Shown here: positions 32,401 to 42,899 of the stretch, in pieces
How the letters are laid out: each line of letters begins with the position of its first letter
Numbering within the stretch: the stretch's first letter is position 1
NCBI GenBank assembly: GCA_001724265.1
Contig: MEDY01000345.1
Coordinates: 1 to 46,531, forward strand
Length of the DNA stretch: 46,531 nt
Reading direction: 5' to 3'
DNA from: Rhizaria sp. SCN 62-66
Lineage: Eukaryota > Rhizaria, unplaced
The notes under the pieces: generated by a model
What the model was told of the DNA's origin: nothing
The model's input: only the letters and a program-made list of their open reading frames with translations
The model's database searches: none
Position numbers and translations under genes: made by a program

Positions 32401-34891
32401 GCTTGTTGACGTTGCCAGTCGCAGCAGCAGTAGCCGGCGCATCGGCCGCTACCACTGCCGGACTCGCCTCTGTAGGAGCCACACGAGGAGTGCTGCTGCT
32501 GCTGCTGTTGCTGTTATTGGTGTCAATAGCCTTGTTCTTCTGATCGGACTTCGCGTCAGTGTCAGGCGTCTTCTTCTTTTCGCTGTCACTGACTTCGTTC
32601 TTGCCGTCAGCGTCGTGGGCCTTTTCGCCGTCATTGTCGTCATCGTCTTTGTCATCCGTGTCTTTCTTCTTGCCACCGCCTGCGGCCTCCTCGGCCTCTT
32701 CTTTGGCAATCGCCTTACGGAGCGCAGCAATGATCCGATCATTACGCTTTTTAGTGGCGGCAATATTGGCGCGTGCTTGCTTCTCAAACTCTTCGTCACT
32801 TGTATCTGGCGTGAGATCACTGTCGCTGCCACGACGGCCGAAACGTGCAGCAGTTTGCGCATCGACCATCATCTCGAGCAGTTCTTGTGCGGTAGGGCCG
32901 CCGGGCACGAGCATGCATTCGAGGTCCTCTTCCTCATCTTCGTCATCGTTGTCGCTCTTGTCGTTGTCATCGTCGTCATCGTCGTCGTCACTGGCCTTCT
33001 TCTTGTCGTGGAACTTCTTGTCCTTCTTCTCGATGTCTGCGTCGGCATTGACAGTGGCAGTCTGAGGCTTGCTCTTCGTGTCGTCGTCACTTGTCGCAGA
33101 GCCACTCTTAGCAGCAGCGGCGGCGTCGATATTCTTGGTCTCACTGCCATCAGCTTCATTTGCAGACTTCAGTGTGCCCTTAGTCGCAGCGATGTCAACC
33201 GCCTTGTCATCAGCAACCTTAGGTGCAGCGACCTCAACAGCAGCCTCAGGTGTAGCACCAACTCCATCTGCAGCCTTAGCCTCGGGCTCCTTGACATCAG
33301 CGTCATGAGCAGCATCAGACCCCAAATCCGACTTCGGCGCAGACACTGGTGCAGGCACATGCTTCGGTGTCGGAACCAGCTTCGGTTCAAGCTTCACCTC
33401 ACGCACAGGCTCAAGCTTCAACTCGGGCTTAACAGGCTCCGGCTCAGGCTTAACCTCATGTACAGGCTCAGGTTTCGAGTCAGGCTTGTTGTTATCATCA
33501 TTGTCGCCGGCCTTGGCTGTCGGACTGCCACGCTTATCCCCAATGGCGTCCTCGCTAGTCTCCGCAGCAGCAACAACAACTGCAGCAGCAGCAACATGGG
33601 CGTCAGCTGCATGCGTCACTGCGGGGGCCACAACCGGAGCGAGGGGAGCCTTGGCTGACGGCGGCCTGTTGCTGTCGTGGTCACCTGAGGGCCAGCGCGC
33701 CAGTGTACGCACTGGGGCCGCGGAAAAACCGCCCGGCAGCACTGTACCAGCACTAGCGCCAGCGCCCGCGCCGGCGCCAGCAGGAGAGGCATGAACGGGA
33801 GCGCGCGCTGCTGCAGACGCCCGAGCACGGGTCGCTGCAGTCGCCGCCGTCGCAGCAGCGCCAGCGCCAGCGCTGGTGCCAGCGCCAACGCGGGGCGGAG
33901 GGCTGCCTGCGGTCTGGCGCGGGTTAGCATGTGCACCGACGGGACGCGCTGCGTGTATGCCACCGAGAGGTGCGCGGACGTTACTCGTGTTCGGAGCGTG
34001 GCCGTGACCGGGACCGACAGCGGTAGCGGCAGCGGGCCGTATGCTGGAGCCAGCGCGCACAGCCGCGGGGGCGCCGGTAGCGCTAACAGGCGCTGCGGCT
34101 GCGGCGGCGGTCGGGAGGCGCGTGCCGCCACTGGTGGGGGGCCGCACCTGCACGCGGGTGCCCGCAGCGAGACCCAGGTGGAGCGCGGGGGCTGCGGGCG
34201 TCTGAGTCACCGGCACGGGTGCGGGCGTGCGTGAGGGCGCGTGTGCGGGCGCGTGTGCAGCGACGCGACCGTGTGCAGCGCCAGCGGCAGTGCCGGTGGC
34301 TGCGGTGCCGCGGTGAGCCCCGGGCGCGGCGGTGGCGGCCGTCGTGGAGAGGCTCGAGGGGCGCACGGAGGGCACGAAGGAGGAGAACGAGCGCGGCGCA
34401 GGGCGCGCCATGGGCTGCACCTGCGGGCGACCGAAGCGGGCGCCGGGGCGCGAGGCGGCGGCGGCCGGGGCCGATGTGCGCGCTGCGGGAGCCCCTGTCG
34501 CGGCCGTCCTCGTTGCGGCTGCCGTCGGGCCAGTCGTAGAGGCAGCAGCTGGGGCGGGTTGAGTGCGAGCGGGAGCGGCCGAGACCGAGCGGCGCGATGC
34601 GGGGACAGTCGTGCTAGCAACGGGCTTGGCGGCGGACGGGGGCATGGGAACTCGAGTAATCGGTGCTGCACTGGGCGTCCTCGTGACTGATGCTGGCGCC
34701 GGGCCGGAGGGAGGATGGGGCTTGGCGTGAGCGGGAGGGTGGCCCTATGAGCTGACAGATGCAGGACCACGAATGCGCGAACCGGTGCGCGCAGCGGGGG
34801 CTTGCTGTTGTGGTCTGGCGCCGAATGGCGCAGTCGGGGCCACGCCCGGGACCACTGGAGGGCGCGGGTTTAGACTTGTTGTGTTAGGCAT
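29451..34891 (-). CDS. Large Pro/Ala-rich protein with C-terminal RING-H2 finger, internal duplication, one in-frame UAG and an apparent frameshift
   Basis: The frame opens at ATG 34891 (MPNTTSLNPRPP), passes TAG at 34745-34747 (residue 49), and runs through Pro/Ala-rich sequence and Lys/Glu/Asp-rich tracts. Two copies of a module follow: ECMLVPGGPxAQELLE, then FGRRGSDSDLTPDTSDEEFE and AALRKAIAKEEAE. In the second copy the frame shifts at a five-base A run (T5 at 32261-32265 on the plus strand) and resumes one base out, where it encodes the same module and then continues to TGA at 29451. The C-terminus is a RING-H2 finger, CLICFEQMKAG ... LHCRHQLHWEC ... CPMC, so an E3 ubiquitin ligase role is likely. 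About 1,800 residues result if the shift is corrected. The shift may be a real mutation or a homopolymer error. The second copy also lacks 16 bases relative to the first. Confidence 0.75.
32164..32263. repeat. 100-base exact direct repeat, copy A (within the RING gene)
   Basis: This stretch is identical base for base to 32757-32856, 593 bases away. Both encode the FGRRGSDSDLTPDTSDEEFE module. Sequences beyond it have diverged, which suggests gene conversion or a recent partial duplication. Confidence 0.9.
32757..32856. repeat. 100-base exact direct repeat, copy B (within the RING gene)
   Basis: This is the partner of 32164-32263. Immediately after it, copy B has 18 bases where copy A has 2, and this difference causes the frame change in copy A. 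Confidence 0.9.
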
Positions 34892-35498
34892 GGCGACGCG
34901 TGCGAGCTGTCAACTATCCAAGCACTGCCTGCTTTGTTCGAGCGAAAAAAAAGGAAAGCAAATTTATTAGAAGATGCAAACAATTCCTTTTAATTAATTG
35001 AAATTGCGAGCACAAGTTGAAGCCCGAGTTGTGTGGTGTAATGTCATCTGAGTTAGAGAATTTGGGACCTCCATTTCGGCATTGTCGATCGCTTTCGCAC
35101 CACAAACGACTCATCCCGCAAGTAAACACCGCTACCATCATCTAATCAAAACAATTTCGATCAGGCTTTGAATAACACGTTTTCCAAAGGACATACCAAC
35201 TTATATTCAAATTTCGCCACAGTTGCCCCTTGCTGTATCCTATAAAACCCCTTTGAAAATTTGGTTCCGATTTTCGCAATGTGTGATTGAGTTCGTTTAT
35301 CATGTGTGTGGTGTGACTAAAACATCGAGGTAAGTACCTGTACTACTGTATAAACATCTCTAAAATGTGAACTAACTAAATATACAAATCGCACCGAGAC
35401 ATCTCGTAGTTCCACGCCGCCTACTAGCGAGAGGCTTCATCGCACTTCAAGTCACTCGCACTTGAAGTGGGTTTGCATTCGCCACAAGCAGCACACTT
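34892..35498. other. Intergenic, upstream of the RING gene
   Basis: AT-rich sequence between two minus-strand genes. A plus-strand TATAAAA lies at 35241-35247, and a GAG|GTAAGT donor-like site near 35330. No plus-strand exon follows that I can support, so any plus-strand transcript would be non-coding or relic. Confidence 0.4.
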
Positions 35499-37230
35499 TT
35501 AGAATGAGAGCCCATTGTGCAGCACGACACGCGGACCCATCTTGCCCGGCACCAGAGACCGCTGCGCCCTGATGCCCTTGCCCACGGCCCCATTCGCGCC
35601 GCCGCTACTGACACTTCCTACCGGCACATTGCTGCCTCCGCCGTTGCCGTGACAAGCCGCCCGATTGCCGGCCCCAGTGACGAGCGCAAGCGCGCGCGGG
35701 TCAATCGCTGCACACGAGCGCGCAAGCGCCTTGGCGCGCGTCAGCGACGTCGGACTGCGCTTGACAGTGTCGAGCGGAGCGGGCAGGCCTGACTTGGCTT
35801 GCGCCGCAGGACCGCCCTTCGACGGGGACGCGGGCTCTTTGCTTTCCTGCGGCGACTCAGCCCGCGGCAGCCGCGCCGCGGGGTGCTGTTGACCGCGCAG
35901 CAGGGTGGCGTTAACGCGCGGCTCTGGCGCGTCCAATGCGAGCGAAACGGGGTGCTGGACCGAGAAATTGTCGGGAAACGCCCGGACCTGCTGTTGCTAC
36001 TGCACACGTGACTGTGACGAGGGGGTGATGGCCACAAGCGAGGAGTGCAGTCCATGAGCGCAGCCGCTGGTCGTGGACCATTGTCGCGCCAGCGCTTGCG
36101 CTTGCGCCTGCGCTGCGGTGGCCTCGGCAGCGGCTGCAGCGGCAGATGCTGTGTGCGTGTGCGTGTGCGCGACCGTGCTCTGGACAGGATGCGGCAGATA
36201 CGGGCCGTATGCGCCAGCGGGAGCAAATGCCGTCGCAGATGCAGCGGTAGCGCCACACGCGCACACATGGTAGCCACCAGCAGCGCAGCCACAAGCGACA
36301 CCGCTATAGCCAACTCCGTAGCCGGAAACAGAGCTGGTGCCAGTGCTATGGTTGCTGGCCAGAGCCGCAGCGGGCAATGTCACACAGGCACTATTGCTAC
36401 TGCTGCTAACAAGATTCGCGTTGTTGTTGGTGATGTTGCTGCTAACGTTGACCGCGATAGTGCGCTCAGCGTAGTAGCGCAGCACAGCATCGCGACCCAT
36501 CACAGCGGCCGCCACCGCAGCGTCCGCGCGCGACGCTACCACGGGCGCCCACACGCTGGGGCCTGTCAGACCGTCGCCCGTGCTAGCCGCAGTCTGCGCG
36601 GCTGCGGCTGACGCGGTTCCAGAGTTCGCGAGCCGCGCCGCAGCGGCGGCGGCGACTGCGGCGGCCGCAGGTGGGTGCGGCTGCGACGCGAAAAGCCCAG
36701 CCGCGGAGGCGCCAGGCGTTACCACAATGCGCCCACCGGGCAGAGCGGCGCGGGCAGCGGGCGCAAGCGCGCGCTCGGCCTGTCCCAGCGCGAAGGACGA
36801 GCTGGGGCGCGGGGCCGCGGCGGCGGCGGCGCGCACGGCAGCAGCGCGCGCACCGCCGGCAAGCATCGTGGCCTCCTGCGCGCGCTTGCGCGGAGTGCGC
36901 GTCATGCGGACAGGCCGTGCCGCCAGTGTCGCGGGCGAGGAAACGTCCCAGAAAGAGTTGGGCAGACCGCGGGGGCCGTATGCGCGTGTGACGTGCGCAG
37001 AGGCGACAGCGTGCAGTGCAGCGCAGGCGGCGGCGCGCGAGGGAGGTGTGACCGGCGCGCTCTGAGAAACTTGGCGCTGCCACTCAGTCTGTTAAGGGTC
37101 ACAAATCGGGGCATGCTGTGTGAGAACAAAATTCGAATTTGTGCCGGTTTAGGCCGTTATCAATGCATGTGAAGACGAACAAACTGGACCACACACGTAC
37201 CTCTGAAAATGGTTGAGGATCAATCTGCAT
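35499..37230 (-). CDS. Unknown Ala-rich protein (539 aa, 2 exons) with UAG inside a Gln run
   Basis: Exon 1 is 37230-37201 (MQIDPQPFSE) and exon 2 is 37088-35499 (TAA). The junction TCAGAG|GTACGT ... TTAACAG|ACTGAG is phase 0 and gives 539 residues with TAG at 35997-35999 (residue 374). Codons around it read CAG TAG CAA CAG CAG. The downstream sequence (VRAFPDNFSVQHPVSLALDAPEPR) is protein-like, so the reading frame clearly continues. The N-terminal part (TEWQRQVSQSAPVTPPSR, then YGPRGLPNSFWDVSSPATL) and the C-terminus (RSLVPGKMGPRVVLHNGLSF) are the least repetitive and may be the conserved ends. The middle is Ala- and Ser-rich with short His/Thr repeats. I do not recognise a domain. The gene is divergent from the ABC transporter gene. 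Confidence 0.7.
37103..37127. repeat. 25-base direct repeat, copy 1 (in intron)
   Basis: It matches 37262-37286 at 22 of 25 positions. All three differences are C here and T in the other copy. It lies in the single intron of the 35499-37230 gene, and the other copy lies just upstream of exon 1. Confidence 0.7.
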
Positions 37231-37983
37231 TTTTCAGATCTAATATAAGGGAATTGCAATAAAATTGGGGTATGTTGTGTGAGAACGTAAAAGTAATACT
37301 TTTATACAGTCATATTCAAAATCACGACAGCTGGTCTTGCGTTGTGCTTGAAAAGGCTGAATGCAGGCGAGGATCGAGGCGAGATAGCGCGCGAAATGTG
37401 GAGGCTCAAACCACGAGCTATATCTCTTACAGCCAAAAGTACATTTTGAATAATCATACGATCTCCACAAAAAGTTACCGTGCAAATCATAACATTTCGG
37501 TTTCACGATAGGGACATGTTACAATCGATGTTTCTTTAGCATGGTCTGTCTTTTTTTGCTGATGAGTGCGATGCAGTTGACTCATGAGTGCAATCTTACA
37601 GAGATCTTTCAGGGATGATCAAATCCGGTACAATAAAGATTGATACTATACATGCCAACAAACCATGTAACAAAAAATCGAGCGCAAAATATCAACGATC
37701 CCACATTCCGAGACATATGGTGTTTTCTCTCTTGTTATACTGTGTACAAAACCGTATGTGGTGGCGAGCGCGCATGCCGAAGGAGGGTTGAAGAACTCCG
37801 CAAAAGACATCAGAAGTTGCCACAAATACTGTAAATTGGAATGATGCTTCTAGTTTGGAATATAAACGCAACAAATCTCTTTGGTTCATATTTTTTCTAT
37901 CGAAAATACTCTTATTTTATCACGTTTAGAAGCTCCTTCGCCGCGTCGGTTTTCCGCGTGCCTCCAGCTCGTTCAAACCCTGC
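37231..37983. promoter_or_regulatory. Divergent promoter region, AT-rich
   Basis: This lies between the unknown minus-strand gene and the ABC transporter gene. Apart from the direct repeat at 37262 I see no coding frame or known RNA. Confidence 0.4.
37262..37286. repeat. 25-base direct repeat, copy 2 (upstream of exon 1)
   Basis: This is the partner of 37103-37127. The two copies flank the 30-base first exon. Confidence 0.7.
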
Positions 37984-40900
37984 ATGTCGAAGGACCTCAA
38001 GACCCCTTTGTTGGGTTCTCCGCCGCCCTCAGATGGCAATTTCCCCAAGTTTGCGCCCTCCGACTTTGCGTCTGACTCGTCAAGCTCGTTCTCGGCCTCT
38101 CATCCAAGCGGCAACAGTGCTGTCAACGCTAATAACACAGACTCCTATGTCATGCCTTCTTCAAGCTCCGTGTCGTCCATGAAGACCCCAGGCGGGCTCG
38201 CTGCAATCATCCAGCGACGTAAGGCGCGCTCACAGAGCAGCTCATTACCAGATTCCGCGAGCGACAGCAGCGAGAAGAAGGACAAGGGCGCGGCCCGCGA
38301 GGCCGTGTTGTGGACGCGGTGGATGCTCTCGCTGCTGCTTATCATCGCCGACGCGCTGCTGTGGGGTGTCGGCGTCTTCGCGGCCGAGTACGGGCTCAAT
38401 TGGGCGCGTTTTACGGCTGCGCTGGACCATTATGACGTTGAAAGCGACCTCGCCGACCTCATGGTGGCATCCGCAGTGCGTTGCTTTTTCGTGTTGTTCA
38501 ACCTTGTTACGCTGCGCAACGACGAGCGCCGCAGCGCCGTGCTCTCCTTCTTCTCCTACTGGTCTGTCGCGCTGTCCGCCATTGCCGTGGTGTGCAAGTG
38601 TATTCTCTACGCCGAGTGGGGCAACCGCGTCGCCCCGTCCGTGCTGCTCGCGCTGGCGGTGCCACTGACGCTGGCCCAGTTCTACGCGCAGACAGGCCTC
38701 CAGCGACCGCTGCGGCCCGGAGAGGGTGACCCAGTCACGGCCGAGGAGGTCGCCGCCAAGGCCGAGCGCGCGCGCGCCAATGCGGCGGCGTAGCAGCGCG
38801 CATCCGAAGTCGCTGCGACGCTGCAGGGGGCCGAGCTCGAGGCGCACCTCGCCAAGGAGGCCGCGCGCGCCAAGTCCGCTGCGTACGTCGAGACGACGCT
38901 GGCCAACTCTGCGGCGCTGTCGGCGTCGAAGCAGCGCATGCGCGGGCGCGAGCTACTGTTGCTGCTGCAGCCGTATTTCTGGCCCGACGGATGGGCGAAC
39001 CGCGTGCGCGTCGTACTCACGTGGATTGCGCTCGGCGCCTCGCGCGTTATGAGCATCATGGCGCCGCTCTTTGTTGGCCGCGCGACGGACATGCTCGTGC
39101 GCGACCACGAAGTGCCGTGGGTGTACATCTCTCTCTACTGCGCGCTGACGTTTGGCTCGACCGGGTTCAAGCAGCTGCAAGCGGTGTTTTACATGCGCGT
39201 GAAGCAAACGGCGTTTGCGCAGGTGTCGAGCTTCACGTTCCGCCACATCCACAGCTTGTCGCTGCAGTACCACCTGAATAAGAAACTCGGCAACGTGCTG
39301 CGCAGCATTGATCGCGGTATTTCCTCCGCCGAGACTGTCGTGTCGGCCGTGTTCCTGCTTATGCTGCCCGCGCTCGTCGAATGCACTGTGGTGTTTGTCA
39401 TCTTCTACATGCACTACAACGAGCCGCAACTCTCTGCTCTCGTCTTCGCGTTTGTTGTTGCGTACCTCGTGCTCACGGTCAAGCTTACGCTGATGCGCAA
39501 GAGTCTGCGCCGCGCAGCGAACAAGTACGACAACGAGCTGCACGACCGCGCGACGGACTCGCTCATAAACTACGAGACCGTCAAGTACTTTGGCAACGAG
39601 GAGTACGAGACCGCGCGCTACACTGAGGCCGTCACCAAGTTCCAGGTACGTTATCGAATGCTATTATTACATTATATTGAACTCCTCATCTCCTAAGACA
39701 TTGTTCCACTGAACTATATGACTAATTCGCCCCCAAATTTCCTTTATTTTTGATCGTATTGTTTCTTTCCAGTCGTACGCAGTGTCTACGCAGCGGTATA
39801 TGGCGCTGCTGAACGCTACTCAAACGATGACGATCCAATTTTGCCTCGCGTGCTGCATGTTCGTGACCGCGACGCGTGTGGCTGCGGGCGACATGACCAT
39901 CGGCCAGTTCTCGGCCATCAACGCCTACGTGCTGCAGGTTTTCGCGCCGCTTTCTGCGATGGGCAACCTGTACGACCAGATTGTGCAGGCTTTCACGGAC
40001 CTCGCGAACCTGTCTGAGCTGCTGGCGGAGGAGCCCGACGTTGTGGATGAGCCCGATGCGCGGCCGCTGCAGTTGCGTGATCCGGCCCGCGGCGCGACGA
40101 TCGAGTTCCGCGACGTGTGCTTCAACTACCCCGAGCAGACCGCAGGGCTGCGCAACATCAGCTTCACTGTGCCCGCGGGGACGACGACGGCGCTTGTCGG
40201 TACCACGGGCAGCGGCAAGTCGACGTGCGCGCGCCTGCTGTTCCGCTTCTTCGACCTGAAATCGGGACAGATCCTCATCGACGGACAGGACGCCAGCAAG
40301 GTCACGCAAGCCGGGCTGCGCGCGATGCTTAGCGTTGTCGGTCAAGACACCGTGCTATTTAACGACACGCTGTACCACAATATCTGCTACGGCCGCCTCA
40401 ACGCGACGCATGAGGAGGTCGAGGCTGCGTGTCGCAGCGCGCAGATTCTTGACTTCATCCTCTCGCTTAAGGCGCAGTTTGAGACCAAGGTCGGGGAGCG
40501 TGGTCTGCGCCTCTCCGGCGGCGAGCGCCAGCGCATTGCCATTGCACGCGCACTGCTTAAGGACTCCCCCATTGTGCTGCTCGACGAGGCCACTTCCGCG
40601 CTTGACACGGTCAAGGAGATGGAGATTCAGGTACGTTATCTCAACATCAATAGTCGGCTTCATGTAACACTTGGTGAAAGCGCTGCGAACAACATCATAT
40701 TGTAGTTTTTACTGAACTGGCGAATTTCTACTTAATTTCTCATGTTACTCACGTCTTGTTTGCTTCTTACACGTACACACAGGGCGCGCTGCGTTCCCTG
40801 GAGAAGGGCCGCACGACTCTTGTTATCGCGCACCGCCTGAGCACTGTGATGCACGCCGAGCAGATCCTTGTCCTGGAGCAGGGCGTGATCATTGAGCGCG

Positions 40901-41652
40901 GCACGCACGCCGAACTCATCGCCCTGGGCGGCAAGTACGCTGCGCTGTGGAACCAGCAGGCCACCAAGGCTACCGAAGACGCCGCGCGCGCCGCCGCCGA
41001 GGCGCAGGCCGAGGCCGAGGCCGAGATCGAGGCCGCCACCGAGCACAGCGGCAACGACGGCAAGCACGGCGCAGGCGCTGGCGCTGGGCCCCGCCGGCCC
41101 GGAGGCGTTAACACCACCTTCGGCGCCCCTTCCCCTGTGTCTGTCGGCACTGGCTCTGGCTCTGGCTCTGGCTCTGGCTTTGCTTCTGGTGCTGGCGCTG
41201 GTGCTGGACTGCCCCCGCGCGCGCCTGCGTTGCGCTCGCGCTCACCGTCACAGCCCACTCTGTTCTCCCCGTCCAACTCGTCCCACTCCCCTTCTCCCGC
41301 CGCCTCAGCGCCCGGGTCTGCGGCGGCGGCGTCGGTGGCCGTGACGGGCTCGGAGACGCCGTACGGCCGCCGCAGCCCCGCGGTCTCGGACGCGGGTTTC
41401 CGCGAGTATGTTGACAGCGAAGCGTTGATGCTGCCCTCGGTCGAGAGAGCCATGTCCTCCGCCGCCGCGGCCGCGGAAGCCGCCGCCGCCGAGGCCTTGC
41501 CGGAGCCGGAACCCCGCGTCGCCGGCGCAGCCCAGTCGCAGGCTAAGGCCGTGCCTGAGCTGGCCGATGCTGAGGAGGAAGAGGAGGAGCAACAACAGAC
41601 CCACTCGACTGCTGCTGGATCTGGCAAGAAGAAGGGCAAAGGCCGGAAGTAA
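37984..41652 (+). CDS. ABCB6: ABCB6/HMT1-type half ABC transporter (1129 aa, 3 exons) with in-frame UAG
   Basis: Exons are 37984-39645, 39773-40630 and 40783-41652 (TAA), all phase 0. Both donors read GTACGTTATC. The chain starts [15 protein letters not shown], with an N-terminal membrane domain of about four spans (112-240) as in ABCB6/HMT1. A helical linker holds TAG at 38791-38793 (residue 270). The core transmembrane domain (about 338-640) contains [13 protein letters not shown], typical of the ATM1/HMT1 branch. The nucleotide-binding domain has Walker [10 protein letters not shown] (about 697), signature LSGGERQR (about 801), Walker [13 protein letters not shown] (about 821) and H-loop IAHRLST. 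A long Ala/Ser/Gly-rich tail follows. The family exports porphyrins, heme or metal-thiol conjugates across vacuolar, lysosomal or mitochondrial membranes. If UAG were a stop, the protein would end before its transport core, and the next ATG would begin without the N-terminal domain. Confidence 0.95.
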
Positions 41653-41950
41653 TCCGACCCGAGTCGAAGTACTCCTTCACTTACCCGCGGTGCTGCTGCG
41701 CCATGCTGGCGAGCAGCCTTGATATGTTTTAGTGTCTTTACTTTGCACTTCAATTATTTTTTTCTGTGTTTATTCTGTATCTTATGTTTTGTCGCCGTGT
41801 AAGCGTTGTGTCAATGCGCACCCGCAATTTCAGTTGCATCAAATATCAGTGTCGCTGGCCGCGTTTTCAGCCCTCTATTCAAGGACTCTGGGCGCGCGCA
41901 CACTGATCTTATCATTGCTCCGTATATTGCCACGCTGCGATGTACTGCTG

Positions 41951-41986
<36 letters not shown>

Positions 41987-42899
41987 CTCTGCGCGATACT
42001 CTGTATTGACTGCACATGCGTAATTTGCTACGTTTTGCATCGTGGGCGCAAGAAGGTGTTACTTTGCAACACCTTTTTTATGCACCCCCTTGCCCCCCTC
42101 CCTCCACTGTTCATTGATTGCCCCCATTTACCTCGTTACCCTTTCGTACTATTTCATGCAGTTTTGCTGTCTGCCGCTGCACTTGTGCTCAACACCACAA
42201 AAGCAACCGAACTGCTATGCTAGTGAATCTTCGTCGTCGTTTCGCAATCACATTATATGCCGTGTGTGGCTCTCTCGCGCGCTCGCTCCGCGCTCTCTGT
42301 CAGCTCCTGCCTTTGCTTTGTTTTACCACCAATATTTGTTTTCCGATAAGCTCTCATATATCTATGTCTCTCTGTACTAGTCTGTTCGAGCTATCTTGCT
42401 GTGTTATACGCTCACTGTATCTGTCGATCATGAGACGTGCGCTCGTGGACCCGCGTTGGTTGCGGTCTGTATCGCGCTTGTCCGACGATTGAGCAGCTGA
42501 TTGACAGCAGCACTACGATGTCTGGGACTATAATATATGTTGGTGCCATTGCAGGAGGCTCACTGTGATCTTTGGCTGTTATTTTTTCAAGTGGTTCTGA
42601 GATATATCTTTGTTCTCTCACTTACATGCTTTTTTTCTGTTCTAAGCCGGCCAAACGATTTTCTACGTGGATAATTTGAGCTTGAATACAAAATATGTCT
42701 TACATATTATAGTTCAAGTCTATAGTTTCTCTGGCTGGCGTCAGAATACATAATGCAGAGTGTTTTATAAAATCTCTTCGACTCGGACACTGGGCCGAAA
42801 AATCTGTGCGCACGGTCACTTTAATTTTGCGCGACCCGCCGCTTACCGCGTAGAGATGACCAAGCAAGAGGATGAAAGAGTTGCGCAAACCAAGTAAAC
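41653..42899. other. Intergenic with a T34 tract
   Basis: This is the 3' flank of the ABC transporter and the RPS29 promoter. A run of 34 T lies at 41953-41986. A GATTTTTCGGCCC element (reverse strand, near 42790) resembles the TTTTTCGG sites of other promoters here. The ORFs in this gap look like chance. Confidence 0.45.
41953..41986. repeat. Poly(T) tract of 34 bases
   Basis: The tract is seen directly as an uninterrupted run. It could be the poly(A) of a minus-strand retro-inserted copy, but no such copy is visible beside it. Confidence 0.9.

Noticed and set aside
35240-35345. Plus-strand TATA box followed by a GTAAGT donor as a hidden gene start
   Set aside because: No plus-strand exon follows, and the donor does not match the local GTACG pattern.
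38791-38793. Simple stop-codon readthrough at TAG as the explanation
   Set aside because: Ten cases in seven loci and no terminal TAG make regulated readthrough of every one less likely than a code change. It cannot be excluded for a single site.
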